64,000 bases of DNA, from assembly GCA_030159075.1 (NCBI GenBank), contig BROG01000045.1:1545001-1609000 (forward strand), given 5' to 3'. The position numbers and the translations under genes were made by a program. Position 1 is the first letter of the stretch, and each line of letters opens with the position of its first letter. The stretch is from Atrina japonica (taxonomy: Eukaryota > Mollusca > Bivalvia > Pterioida > Pinnidae). This document shows positions 41,237-59,300 of this stretch, one piece after another. A model generated the notes under the pieces. That model did not search any database and was not told the origin of the DNA. It worked only from the letters and a program-made list of their open reading frames with translations.

Positions 41237-41612
41237 AAAGGTGCATTTTTACCTGTGTTTTTTTCATAAAACTGTCTTTCTTTTTTCTACTTGATTGTAA
41301 CTTTGGTATTGTTAATAACACTGATGTACAATAACACAAAATATATATACACACAGGCATAAAAATTCTTAAATTCCTATATATTTTGTGAAAATTGCTG
41401 TAGAAACCCAGTTTGGCAATTATTCATTTGCAAATGATTAATTCGACCTTACTACTTGTATATGCATATAACACTGGACCTGACCTTATGTTCACAAAGT
41501 ATATAGGAATATAAGAAGTGTAATGCCTGTGCAAATATGTCATTTGTTATTGTACATCAATTTAAGTAGTAAAAAAAGGTATATTTTTTGGAAAAAAAAC
41601 AACTAATTCAAA
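41237..41612. repeat. MITE-like element, family A (copy 4 of 4)
   Basis: Starts aaaggtgcatttttacctgt and carries the family interior (cttaaattcctatatatttt, attgttattgtacatcaatt). The right terminus is decayed (aactaattcaaac). It begins 60 bp after the stop of the His-rich gene, so it may lie in its 3' UTR. Confidence 0.65.
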
Positions 41613-46481
<4,869 letters not shown>

Positions 46482-49400
46482 CTAGATATTATCTAAATTC
46501 AGTTCATCATCTGAGCTTACGTCGGTAACACTAACAAAGGAACTTCTGGATGCTCTTCCGTGAGTACCTGGTGCAACAGTACTAGCAGCTGTAAAAATAA
46601 AATAGAAACAATAAAATATTCAGAAAATTTCAAAATTCAACTTTTGGAAGAAAATGAAATTATTTTTCTAAAAGTATTTGGAAAGCATAAGATAAAACAT
46701 AATATTCTGTTAAATTACAAAAATGTGTCTCAACTTAAAACAGAATGTATTTGCACAAAACTTGAGTTTTACTCTAGTCCAAGAAATTTACTCAACTTCA
46801 GATAATCCTGGGCTCAAGGCCAAAAAACTATTCTCAGAAAATTTTACAGTGAAAACGGTTGCCCCCTATGTTCACTAGAGGATAAATAAATGTCGCCCTA
46901 GAATATTTTAAGACATGTTTAATGCTTTGGCTTTTGAAAACAAAGTGTTAATTGAGCGAAACAGGTTTAGGAGACCAACAGTTCTTTCTCTGTTGGCTTG
47001 TTTTGGCCATGCGATGTTTCTTTACATTAACAATAGGGACGGTGTAAATTTAGTCCGTTACATGTGCTCCAGTGTATGATCCAAGTCATTATCTAATGTA
47101 CTTATACTAATTTACTTGTATCTTGAATATCGTTCTATTATGTACTTATACTAATTTTCAGCCATGCATTGGCATTTTACAAGGCGTTTCTTATGTTTTA
47201 AAGAAGGTATATATCTATTCCTTTTTTTATGCCACAAAACGTATTGCCTACTTGAATTTTAACGTGTTTTATACCTCATAGGTGGTTATTAAATAAGTAA
47301 TCATAGATTATGGTAAGAATAACGTTCAAACATCAAAGTTAAGTGAATCGGAACATAAATTGGGACATATGTAATGGACGAGATTTACACTGCCCTTTGA
47401 CAATCTTACCTCAGTTGAGAAAATTCTAAAGTCATTTTATGGTCTGCGAGTTTTCACTTTCTACTCAGATGAGTAAAGTCTTAACTTTTGAGAATAAAAT
47501 TTGTCTCAGAATTTTCCTTCTTTACAGTCTCGGGTCCCAGTTATCAGATTGGCTGAGCAGGCCAGTTTTTAAAATCTGATTGGCTGACAGGCCAGATTTT
47601 TGAAATCTGATTGGCTAACAGGCCAGTTTTAACTTGAAACATAAGCTGACAAGAATGTGTGTTAGTTTACCTTTTGATGAAGATCCCCATTTATCTGTAT
47701 CAAACGTGTTAGATGTGTCTGTGGCATGACTAGATCTTACTGGAGTTGGACCTTTCCTGTAAGTAAATGAAATAATAACTTAACAGCTATGAATTTTTAG
47801 ATGGAATTTACAGCCATTTCAAGACCATTTCCTTACACATAATTAAACCAATTTATTAAAGTTTTTTCCCTAATTTTTCTGAAATGTGATGCAATTTTCC
47901 AATGCATACAGGTTGTCATTTGGAAAAAAAGGTATATCCCATAATTACATGTACACTTAATTTTTAATTATAAATGAACTAAAAAGATGTATTGTCAAAG
48001 AATTTTTTAAAGAAATCATGCATATACTGCCTAGAATGAATGAAATATGCATTGTAGTTTGTGTGAGAATTAGAGTAAATATCCAATTGTTGGACATGAT
48101 TAAAAATTTTCTTTATTTCTTACTTAGGTGCATTTCTTGCTTGTATATTATCATCCTCAAATGGTGAGACATCCCAGTCACTGTCTGAATTGAAGTCATC
48201 CTGAAAAAAAAATAAATAAAGACATGAATAATAATGATGTTTATATTCCTAATGTCTTTGATAGCAACAACAATAATAATAATAATAATAATAACAATTT
48301 TATCTATTTATTTCAAAATCACAAAAAAATCATATATATTCTCATACTATTTTGTAAATTTTTGCATGTATAAATATTAAATTTCCTTGTCAGGTAAGAC
48401 TTAGGTAATTACATAGGTTTATGTAGCATATCTACTTCAGACATGCATCAGAATGGAAATTGTCTTCATACTAACAAATTAAAATTAAATATCAATCTGA
48501 ATTGGATACTGAATAAACATTTATCCCAAACTTACAAGAACATCAGATGACTTTTTCTTTGATGGACCTGTACCACCCATTGTGTCTACTGCCCCTGCTG
48601 GTTTCTTTCCATCTGTTTTTCTTCCCTGTAAATTTTTCAAATAGACAACATTTACTTTTCCATGATCTCAACTTATCAACAAATTGAGCAGTAGAATTCT
48701 TAATTAAACCTTACAATAGACAGTTTACATAAATATTCATTTTCCTCTCAAAATGGGTATATGAAAAACAAACTCAAGCAGCCCTAAAATGTCAAATTTT
48801 AAAATATTCAGTTTAACTCTCAAAATATATCCATAATGTTTTGTTTGTAACACGTTTTAGCATATTTAACATATGTAGATTCAGAAAATTTCATGAGGTT
48901 GAAATTTCATTGTATTTAAAATAAGACAAATTTGTTGCCATAAAAGTTAATTGAAAAAACAAATATATGTGAAGGGAACTATTTATGCTATTCCCAGTAC
49001 TATTTGTACTAGGTGTAATTAATGTTGACTTTCTGGGTGGTTTTAATTTCGTTGATAGTGAAAACAACAAAATTAACGAAATTAAAACCATATCAAAATT
49101 TTACATTAATTACACCTAGTAACAATAATAGGTTCCTTCACATTTTATTTTTCAACAGACTGATCCTACAGTAGTTTATGCCCTGATGGATTACACAGGA
49201 GTGCCAAACACAACTTACAGCTAACTGCATTTCTATGGATTGTGATAGAGCTGCGACCATTTTTCCCTTGGGTTGAACCACAACCGGGCCACCCTGCGCA
49301 GGTGACGTAGAATATAAACCAGTATTTCTTGCAGGTGAAGACTGAACTCTTATTGGTGCTGTGCTAGACTTAACAGGTACATCCTCCAAATCTAAATCGC

Positions 49401-52400
49401 TGTAAATAGAATTAACTCAATTAAATAAAAAATATAAATGTGTGTTATTGCATCATATGACCATTGAAAAACTGGCTGACAGCCAAAATGGTGACTTAAG
49501 GCATCTTTTCTGTAATACTGTTAAACCCCTGTGACCATTCATGTATTACTCAGTTAGGGTGTCAATTTTGTTTTAACTGATAACGTATCTTACATCAATA
49601 AAATTTCAGAATTAGTCAAGTCCAAAAATTTTTATTCAAGTTTGGTTAATCCTGAAATCTGATTGGCTGAGCAAAATAAGTTGAAAATACTCTCGGACTT
49701 GGGAACATTTTTTAAAAGTATTATGGTGCTGTGCTCAGACTTTATATCTGTAGAGGAATGAACAGATTGATAAATGGAGACAAAGAATTATGTGAACTAC
49801 ATTTATACAAGACATTACAATGTTAGAAATCCTCTGACTTGTATCATCTCATAAAACATATGAAGCCTTAATTGTTTGTACCTAACATCTGAATCATCCC
49901 AATCATCATCTTCATCAGGACTTCTTCCTCTGACTTGCACTGGTTGTCTAGGTGCTACTGATGGTTGTTGTTGTTGTCGCACAGGTTGTGATTGGGGTCT
50001 ATGAACTGGAGCCTGGACCCTAGGAGGTGGGCCAGATTTAACCATGCGAACTTGTTGAAAAACTGGTTCATCATCTTCACTTTCATCTTCTTCTTCCTCG
50101 GCTGAGTCCCACTGCGTACTTGTCCAGTCAGCACTTGTGGATCTTAATTAGAAAAGGCAAATTAACAGATTTCAGACCTCACTCAAGGAGCACTTTCACA
50201 AAGCCTACTAAATGACTTGTTATTCATCAGATTTCAGATCGCACTCAAGGAGCACTTTCACAAAGCCTATTAATGACTTGATATTCATCAGATTTCAGAT
50301 CGCACTCAAAGAGCACTTTCACAAAGCCTACTAAATGACTTGATATTCATCAGACTTCAGATCGCACTCAAGGAGCACTTTCACAAAGCCTACTAAATGA
50401 CTTGATATTCATCAGATTTCAGATCGCAAACAAGAAGCACTTTCACAAAGCCTACTAAATGACTTGATATTCATCAAATTTCAGATCGCACTCAAGGAGC
50501 ACTTTCACAAAGCCTACTAAATGACTTGATATTCATCAGACTTCAGATCGCACTCAAGGAGCACTTTCACAAAGCCTACTAAATGACTTGATATTCATCT
50601 AAGTGCAAAACAAAAAATATATTGATAAACATACAAATAAAGAAATTTTTTCTTCATATTTTATCAATTAAAAGAGATAAGAATTCACCAAGTGACAACT
50701 ATAGCTGCTTTTTAGCAAACTTTTAGCTGACAACATCAAAGTCAAAGTAATTTCAATACTGTGTAACTACCCCTCCCTCTTTTGTATGACTGTTGGGAAC
50801 AGTTCACAATAAGTCACCTGTGTGACCTAATGAAAAAAAAAGATTTATTTAAGAAATATCATGCCCAAAAGAGTTAAGTCAATGAGGAAGATCGCAAAGT
50901 CCCAAAACTTTGGGTGTAATCAATGTCATCTGCAATCTGATTGATCGTGTAAATATAAAGCAACATGCCAAATCTGATCAACATTTCAGAAAAGAAACTA
51001 CCTCAAATGTTGCAAACAGATAACCAGACAAAAAGATCTATGATCTCTGTGGAATCAATATTCAAAGAGATATCTGATATGAATAATGAAAATTGGTCAT
51101 AATTTGACAAAAGTATATTTTTACTTTAATAATGTCACATCTTGAGACATATGATAGGAAAATATACAAAATGTATGAGAACAAGTAAACACAATTTTCA
51201 TTACAATATCAGAGGTCAATGAAAACCTTTCAGGACTTAGACAAAAATTAGATTGAATTTTTTATCTTGTTCATCAATGTATAAATGTCCTGACAAACCT
51301 GGTCAGTGTAGGTAAAGAGATAATTGATAATTACCCTGTAGACTGTGCCATTCTTTTTGGGCTCTGCATTCGCGGAGCTGCTTTTGGAGGTTGCTGGCTC
51401 TGTATTGGCTGACTATGAATCATTCTTGGTGGTGGACTTGAATGCATCTGCGGGCGAGGGGGGCTGGTTGCTGTTGGTTGTCTGATTGGCGATTGCTGTG
51501 TAGGTCTTGGTGGGCTTGTTACACCTGAAGCAGACACGTTTTGGTTAATGCCGCTAACAGGTCTTGGTGGAACACCACTCCTCATTGATCCTGTGGGAAT
51601 ACAACTATCTATGTTAGCAAACAATAATGTTCTCACTGTATAATCTCTTACAAAATGTATAAAATTAACAGCTAAAGGGACACAACTCCACCTAAGCTTT
51701 CTAGATGCAGGTTGCGTGTAAAAAAATTTACCTGCTTGTTTCATATTCCTTGATGTCTCAGGTCCAAGCCAGCTGGATTCAAACCTATGGCTTTGCTTAT
51801 AAGACCAATATTCTACCAGTAAGCTATCATGTGCAGCCATATCTTTATATAAAATAACAGTTACAACCACTGAATGAAGGGTTGGTAATTACTTTGTAAG
51901 TTTTATGAGATAATTACCTAATGGAGGAGACTTCCTAATTTCTTTTAATCTTTCCCTGGCAAGCTGATCTGCATGTGCATTGCATTGTCTTCTGAACTCT
52001 GGGAATATTGGGTATTTCTGGAGTAAAACAGTTACAGCAATTGATAAGATATTTTGATAACAATAATAAACATAATGTCAATGACAACATATATACAATA
52101 GAACTTCAGTGAGTCAAATTTAAATAAGTCATAAAAACATAAAAATCCCTAGAAGTCAAAATTTACATGTGTAAGAAATCAATCCATGGAATTTCCCCTC
52201 TTTCTCATTAACACTATTTTAAGTTCACAAAAAAAAAGTTAATTACAGCACAAATTATTAAATATCATCCAGTTAATTTTAGCATAAATTATTAAACTTT
52301 TCTACACGGCCCAATGAATGTGAACTCATGTGTATGTGTCTGTGAGTGAGTGAGTGAGTGTGGTCGTGTGTTTGTTTGTCTGTGAGTGAGTGTATGTGAG

Positions 52401-53287
52401 TGTTTGTGAGTGAGCATGTGAATACAAGTCCATAATTTTACATTACATTTGTATTATGTCTTAATGTGATCTCTTCCCATTTACAAACTATGGTGTAACA
52501 ATATGATGACTTACCTAATAAACGAATTAATTTTTGTCCAATATAAAACAAATATTAAATACACTGACAAGCATTATCCTATCAGCTTTATTCTATTTCT
52601 TTAACACTGTAACATCATTACCTGTACAGTGGTTTGTCTTCTTTGTTTTAGCAGAGCAAGTTTACTTAGTAAAATGTCCTCAGGTATCCCTCTAGTCTCC
52701 TGAAATGATACAAATTTGGAGAAATTAATCATTTATCCAATATCAATTAATATATCATTGATGTGTGGAAAATGAGAACTGCAAAAGCTGTAAAAACACA
52801 CAAGTAAATATAAACAATATAGATATTATCACACCAAAGTCCACTGAAAGTATGTAAAATGATCCCAAATGAATAAAAGAATGGTTTACACAGAAGCTTA
52901 ACTCTTGAATGAGCAATATGAAATCTACCAAATTCAATTCCACCTGCGTAAAATGGTCCTTAATCATATACGGAAATTTCTAAAGACTCTGTCAAAGGTC
53001 ACTCCAGTCACCATTATCTAAAACAAACACATTTTTCCTGCCTGTCTGTAATGTCTCCATGACCTTGTTTAGTAGACCAAAGAATAGAGCTGTTCTGAGA
53101 TCCTAGTACAACTGGTGAAATAATTCTAAAACAGTGAACTCACTGGTGGTATTCCAATCTTATCCAACATCTGTTGTAGTAAGGAAACTAATTCATCTCT
53201 CATTAACTTTAGTGTTGGATTCTTCCTTAGTTCTTCTAAAAACTGTGTTGTCCTCAATGTTATCTCACCACTTCTGAATGACCTGTT

Positions 53288-53332
<45 letters not shown>

Positions 53333-56300
53333 CAACAACAACAATAAAAATACAGTGGAACCTAGCTAATAAGACCACCCAACTAATTGACTAAAAGTGG
53401 TCTGATTTGTGAGGTGGTCTCTTAAGTGAGGTTCTGTGCTTATTAGGGCCCAAGGTCACCAAATTTACTCAGTACTCAAACTCAACTGACTTTAATGATT
53501 TTAAGGCAAAACCACAAAATTGATTCTGGGTAACTGGATATGTTTGTATATTGATGGCATACAATTTTAAATAAGGAGACTTAATGCTTATGTGAAGAAA
53601 ACTTAAGAAAAATTAAACAAGATTTGTCAGAAGACAACTCGCCGAAATGAGTGTAAACTTTCGAAAAAGATATTTGACCCACAGCTGTCCGATTTTAAGG
53701 TCAAAGGACTGGTAAAATTTTGATTCCGTCAGCTCAGCTTAAAAATTCTGAAAAGTAAGTCAAATCCAAGGTATAGGTCACAAGGTCAAAAGTCAAGGTA
53801 CCAAATGAAGGCTCTGGTTATAAGAAATATATATGTGAAATATCAAAGCCTTATCACTCGTGGTTTAAAAGTTATAACCAAGGTTAATGTTTTTGAAAAG
53901 TAGGTCAAAGTCCAAGGTCAAGGTCACTATGTCAAAAGTCAAGGTAACAAATGAAAGCTCTCGTCATAAGGAATCTATATATGAATATCAGAGCTTTGTC
54001 CCTTGTAGTTAAAAAGTTATAGGCCAGGTTAAAGTTTTGTTTATGTATGCCGACGATGACAACGACAACACCGATGCCGGGGGTATAGCATTAGCTCTCT
54101 GGACTTTTGTACCGATGAGCTAAAAATTGTCTGAGTATGTACTAAAATTTTGAGTACCGTACTAAAGTTATTTATTCATTTTTGTACAGAAAAATCATAA
54201 GTGACACCAAATAATTTTTTTGTGAATGATGTAAAATAATAATGTGTTTCTTATTCACTCAAATTCGGAAGTTCTGAAAATGACTATGTAGTTGTTTTCA
54301 TAAAATAAAAGTTGACCTTGAGTACTGAGTAAATTTGGTGACTTCAGACCAGATATTCATTGACAGACTGAAATGTGAGAAGGTCATCTAAGCGAGATGG
54401 CCTCTAGGCAAAGTACCACTGTAATAATAACAAGAGGTCATGGGGCCATTATGCTTACCTAAGCTAAACTGAATACAACAGACAACTTTGATCAGTAAAA
54501 ATCTCCAAGTATCTAACTTAGTTAGCTCCCTTTGTCAACAATCATTATGAGGCAAATGTTGTTATGAACATTTATAATACCAATGTACAACATGTATAAT
54601 ATATGACTGAAATCAGTATTTAACTCAGTTAGCTCCCTTTGTGAAGAATTTTGTTGTTGACCAAATAGATATTTTATAACAATAAACTAGATCAAATGAA
54701 GTCAAATAGAGATAAAGATGTAAAACATTCAAAATTAAACAATGGTTTAACTTACTCCATTGTACTGTGCATTGACTGTTTTCCAAAACTCCCAGACTTC
54801 ATCTCTGAAACAAAATTAAAAATAAAAATTCAATAAAGTTCTGAATCAAACAAGTATTACTGTTTAGTCTGTTTGAAAATTGTTTGGTACTGGTTACAAT
54901 GTAGCCCCAGGAAGGTTACTCACAGTGACTAACTTCAATACATGCTAAGCCAAGACATTCATAAGATCAAACCTGCAGTAAGATAGGTCATGGGTCACAA
55001 CACAATGATCTTATCCCTCTGCCAGGGGAACAATTAATTCTGTGACAAAAAATCAGCATTTGAAGCAAACCGAGTGGTAATAACCACAAGGCACATACAA
55101 AATGCAAGTTTACTTTATGTATAAGCTGAAGCATTAGAAACAGGCAATACAATACAGATGCCCGTGCAATAGCATAAACCCTCTCAACCTCACAAAGCTA
55201 AAAGTGATTCTTGATTGCACCAAATAGAATATATAAGGGCATCTTATTTTGAACATGTTAAAAGAATTTGTTTTACCAGAGTTTTATGGCACATGCAGCA
55301 TTTTTGTTTTTAGTTTTAAGTTGTCAGCTAGTTTTTGATAATGGATAAAAAGCCACAAGCCTTCCAGAAATAAACTGGCAAATTTGGCCACCACTACCAG
55401 CAGTTAGTTTAAAGATTGATGATCTAACAACTATCAGTCACAGAGACCCTAGCTAGTTCATTTAACAACAGTATACAGTGGAACCTGTCTTGAGCTCTCT
55501 CATAAAAGACCACCAATCTTTTGAGATCACCATTTTTAATACCACATAAATAAACCTATAAATAAAACCTCTTTTGAGAGACCACTTGTCTTATAAGACC
55601 ACATTTCAGTGGCAGATGGGATGGTCTTTCAAGACAGGTTCCATGGTATCTAAATGCCTGGCACAATTTACCTGTATCATCATCGTCATCATCATCACTT
55701 GGTTCCATTGTCAGTTTGGTTGGCACTTCAATACCACTTGGTTGTACACCCCTCGGTGTGGTGCTGTGAGATGCGGCAGCAGCTGCTTGCTGTAATTTGA
55801 TGGGTAACGTATATACTTATTGATTGAAGTCAACGCCAACGTGAATACAAAATACTACCCGTCCTCGACGGGCTTTATAAAGCTATGCTACACATGCAAT
55901 AAATGTTAACATTATCTGACTAAAAATGATCTTGGTATCTTGTACCGAGATATCCAAAAATGAATATCATACGTTATTAGGTATTGTTTAAAAATTAATG
56001 ATAGATAACCAAACAAAAATGTTCAAAAGTTGACACACGAAAACAATCCGGAATTTGAGATAAACAAAATTTCCATAAAAACTGGGACCAGCCAGTCAAT
56101 TTTGACATAACCAGAATTTCAACTCATCTGTTTTCGAAGATTCCAATTAACTTTTTTATTTCAATTTGCTACACGCAAGACATGATTTGATTCGAATTTT
56201 GAATAGTGTTTTACGCCACACTTAACAATTATTCAGTTATATGGTGGTGCTTATGTTTTAATTATGGAGGAGAGAACCAGGTTACAATGTACACAGGAAG

Positions 56301-59300
56301 AGAACACCGACCTTCTGCAAGTAAAATGGCAAATTTTCTCACAAAAATCAGCTTAGGTTCCAGCGGGGGTTGAACCTGCGCTGATCAAAAGTGAGAGTCC
56401 TCATGGTTAAAAGCACGATGCTCAAACCAATCGGCCACGGAGGCCCCACTAGACATGTTAAAAAAATGTTTTTAATATGTTGTTTAAATTGAATATGACA
56501 CAAACAACACCCTTTTCCATGCAGAATTTTTTATATTCTCACCTCTTGACTTAGCATTTGTTCAATTTCATCTTCAGCCGTTAATTCTGATCTTCTCCCT
56601 GATCTCTGTAAAAAAGACAAAGTACATAACAAATAAAATCAATTCAGATCTCTGTAAATATGACAAAGAATATAATATGTATAAGAATGGCTATAAGTAA
56701 ATAAATTCAGTTTAATGATTTCTGTAAATATGAAGAAGTGTGTGAGACTGGCTATAAGTATATCAATTCAGTTTGATGATTTCTGTAAATATGAAGAAGT
56801 GTGTGAGACTGGCTATAAGTACATGCATATCAATTCAGTTTGATGATTTCTGTAAGTTGAAAAAGTGTGTGAGACTGGCTATAAGCATATCAATTCAGTT
56901 TGATGATTTCTGTATGTTGAAAAAGTGTGTGAGATGTGGCTATGAGTATATCAATTCAGTTTGATGATTTCTGTAAACATGAAAAAGATTGTGAGACTGG
57001 CTATGAGTATATTAAAACCATTTAATCTCTGTCAACAACACAACACTGTACATAACAATGGTTATATTAAAACCCCAATTTCTTAATTCCATTAAAACAC
57101 ATTTTTTTAATACAAACAACTGATACTTCTTAGATTGGATATCTTTGTGTCATAAAGGAGTGTTTTTTTTTCTGGATTTTTACTGTCAATGTTGAAAGCT
57201 GTAAAATCTGTAATATCAATGACACGTGACATTATATAAATAAGTTCCAATACTGTCAGTAAGTGAAATTGTCAAAATAAAGATGGTCGTCGTAAGGTGA
57301 TATGATGGTTTATATAAAGCATAGATAATGATTATCTCCAGTGAAAAGTATATCATGAATATGAAATGAATTAAGTTACAAGAAGAAATATACCCTTTGC
57401 AATTCTTCCGCATGTTGTCGTTTCACTTGCATCATCTTTTTCTGCCATTGTCTCTCCTGCCTTTCCAGACGATCTGATACAGAGCCTTCGACATTTTTTA
57501 TCTGGAATCAATATCAGAAATTATTATTTTAAGTTCCTTTTAAGACCAATTTTACATTAACATATGATCTACTTCATAAAATATAGAATTACAAACCATG
57601 CAATCATAATTAATGCTGCATGTTATACATTATAGGAGTACGCAACTTATCTCCCCTGAATTATACTGAGCTATGTCTGCTACTGTAAATCTGGTTTTAT
57701 TCCCGAGAATTTTATTTATGTGTTATTTTGCGAGCTCTCACTTGCAAAAATTAAATTCTTGCTTAATTTTCTCACCTGAAACTAAAATAGAAATAGAAAG
57801 GCACAATGTAATGTTCTTTGGCTTGCTTTTAGCAATGGACACAAAAGAAATTCAGAAGTGTCATAAAAATGGTTGATATCTATTTTGAATTCACATCAAA
57901 ATACAGGTGTATGTAGGATAAATTTTGTTATGAAGTATGATAAAAGTATGATGAAACGAGCATTTGAAATCGCAAAAATCTCGTAAATAAAATTGGAACG
58001 GGTGTTTCTCGATAATGAACTCTCATAAAGAGTTTTGGATTTACAGTATGTGCCACATTAAACAAAATAACCAAAAATTTATTAGATTATCTTTGACAGG
58101 ATTTCATAAAATTTCCATAATTCTATCATCTGACAGATTCTTCCATCACACATTTAACCCTTTCAACCATACAGACTACAATAGACGGGTTTTAAACAAT
58201 AGAATAGAGCATTTCATTTAGACATTCAGTGATGAAAGGGTTAACTCTAATCATTTCAACTTGTCACAAAATGTGAAATGGATTTTATTTGATAAATCAA
58301 GACATTAAAGTAATGTCCTACTTGATCCTGGAGTTGCTCTTTCAACAGTGCTACTTCCTCCCTCTGTTTTAGCAGTAGATCCTTCTCAACATCTGTGTCA
58401 TCTTGTAGCTCACCCAGATTTGATCTCTTTCCGTGACGCTGTTCCATTTCCATCATGGACCTTTCTGCAGACTGATACTTTTCATTGACTTCTTTTAACT
58501 CTTTCATAAATATCTCTTTAACAACTTCGATCTCTTTCTGTAATACACCAAGTCATCAAAACATCAATTAGGGTTACAGATTTTTAGCACTTGTTTATTC
58601 CAATTGCATTTGTAGATATCCATCAACATTACAATCAAGACAAATGAAGAACTGACTTTTATGAACAGGAATCTTATAGAAATTAATGATTCATTAACTT
58701 GAACAAGAAAACAAGAATATTTTTCTACAGTCATATTCAAAAGCTAGTGCAAGTCTTTGCAATCCTATCATCTTAAAAACAATTGGATAAGACAAAAAAA
58801 AAAGAATAAATAAATTTGCTACATGTTTTTAACACCATCCACTTAAAAACATGACCTAAGATGAGAAGAAATTTTATTGCTCAATTTTTTTGCTTTTGCA
58901 TGGACACAGATTTGTCTTATTCACAAGCTATGATATACTTAAGACCTACTCAGCTACTTCTGGATATTTCTTTTTCAAAACTTAAGATAAGCATGTTTAC
59001 AAAAAAAAGCTATACAATCTGTGTACACCTAAATGGAATCAAGGTTTCTGATGTCTACATAGAAACCAAATTTTCAGTTAAAATTGGATTCCTTTGTTGA
59101 AAAATTAAGGGCATTTGCTATAATATTACATATCTTAACCCATTTACCCCCCAGAGACACATTTAGACTGGTCCTAATCACTAAATTACAGAAAAGTCCA
59201 TTTTTTAGGGGTTGATATGTTAATGGTGCATATCCCATGTTTTTAACTACAAAATTTGAGTCTGACATACTGCTTAACCACTTCAGTGTGCATGATGGAT

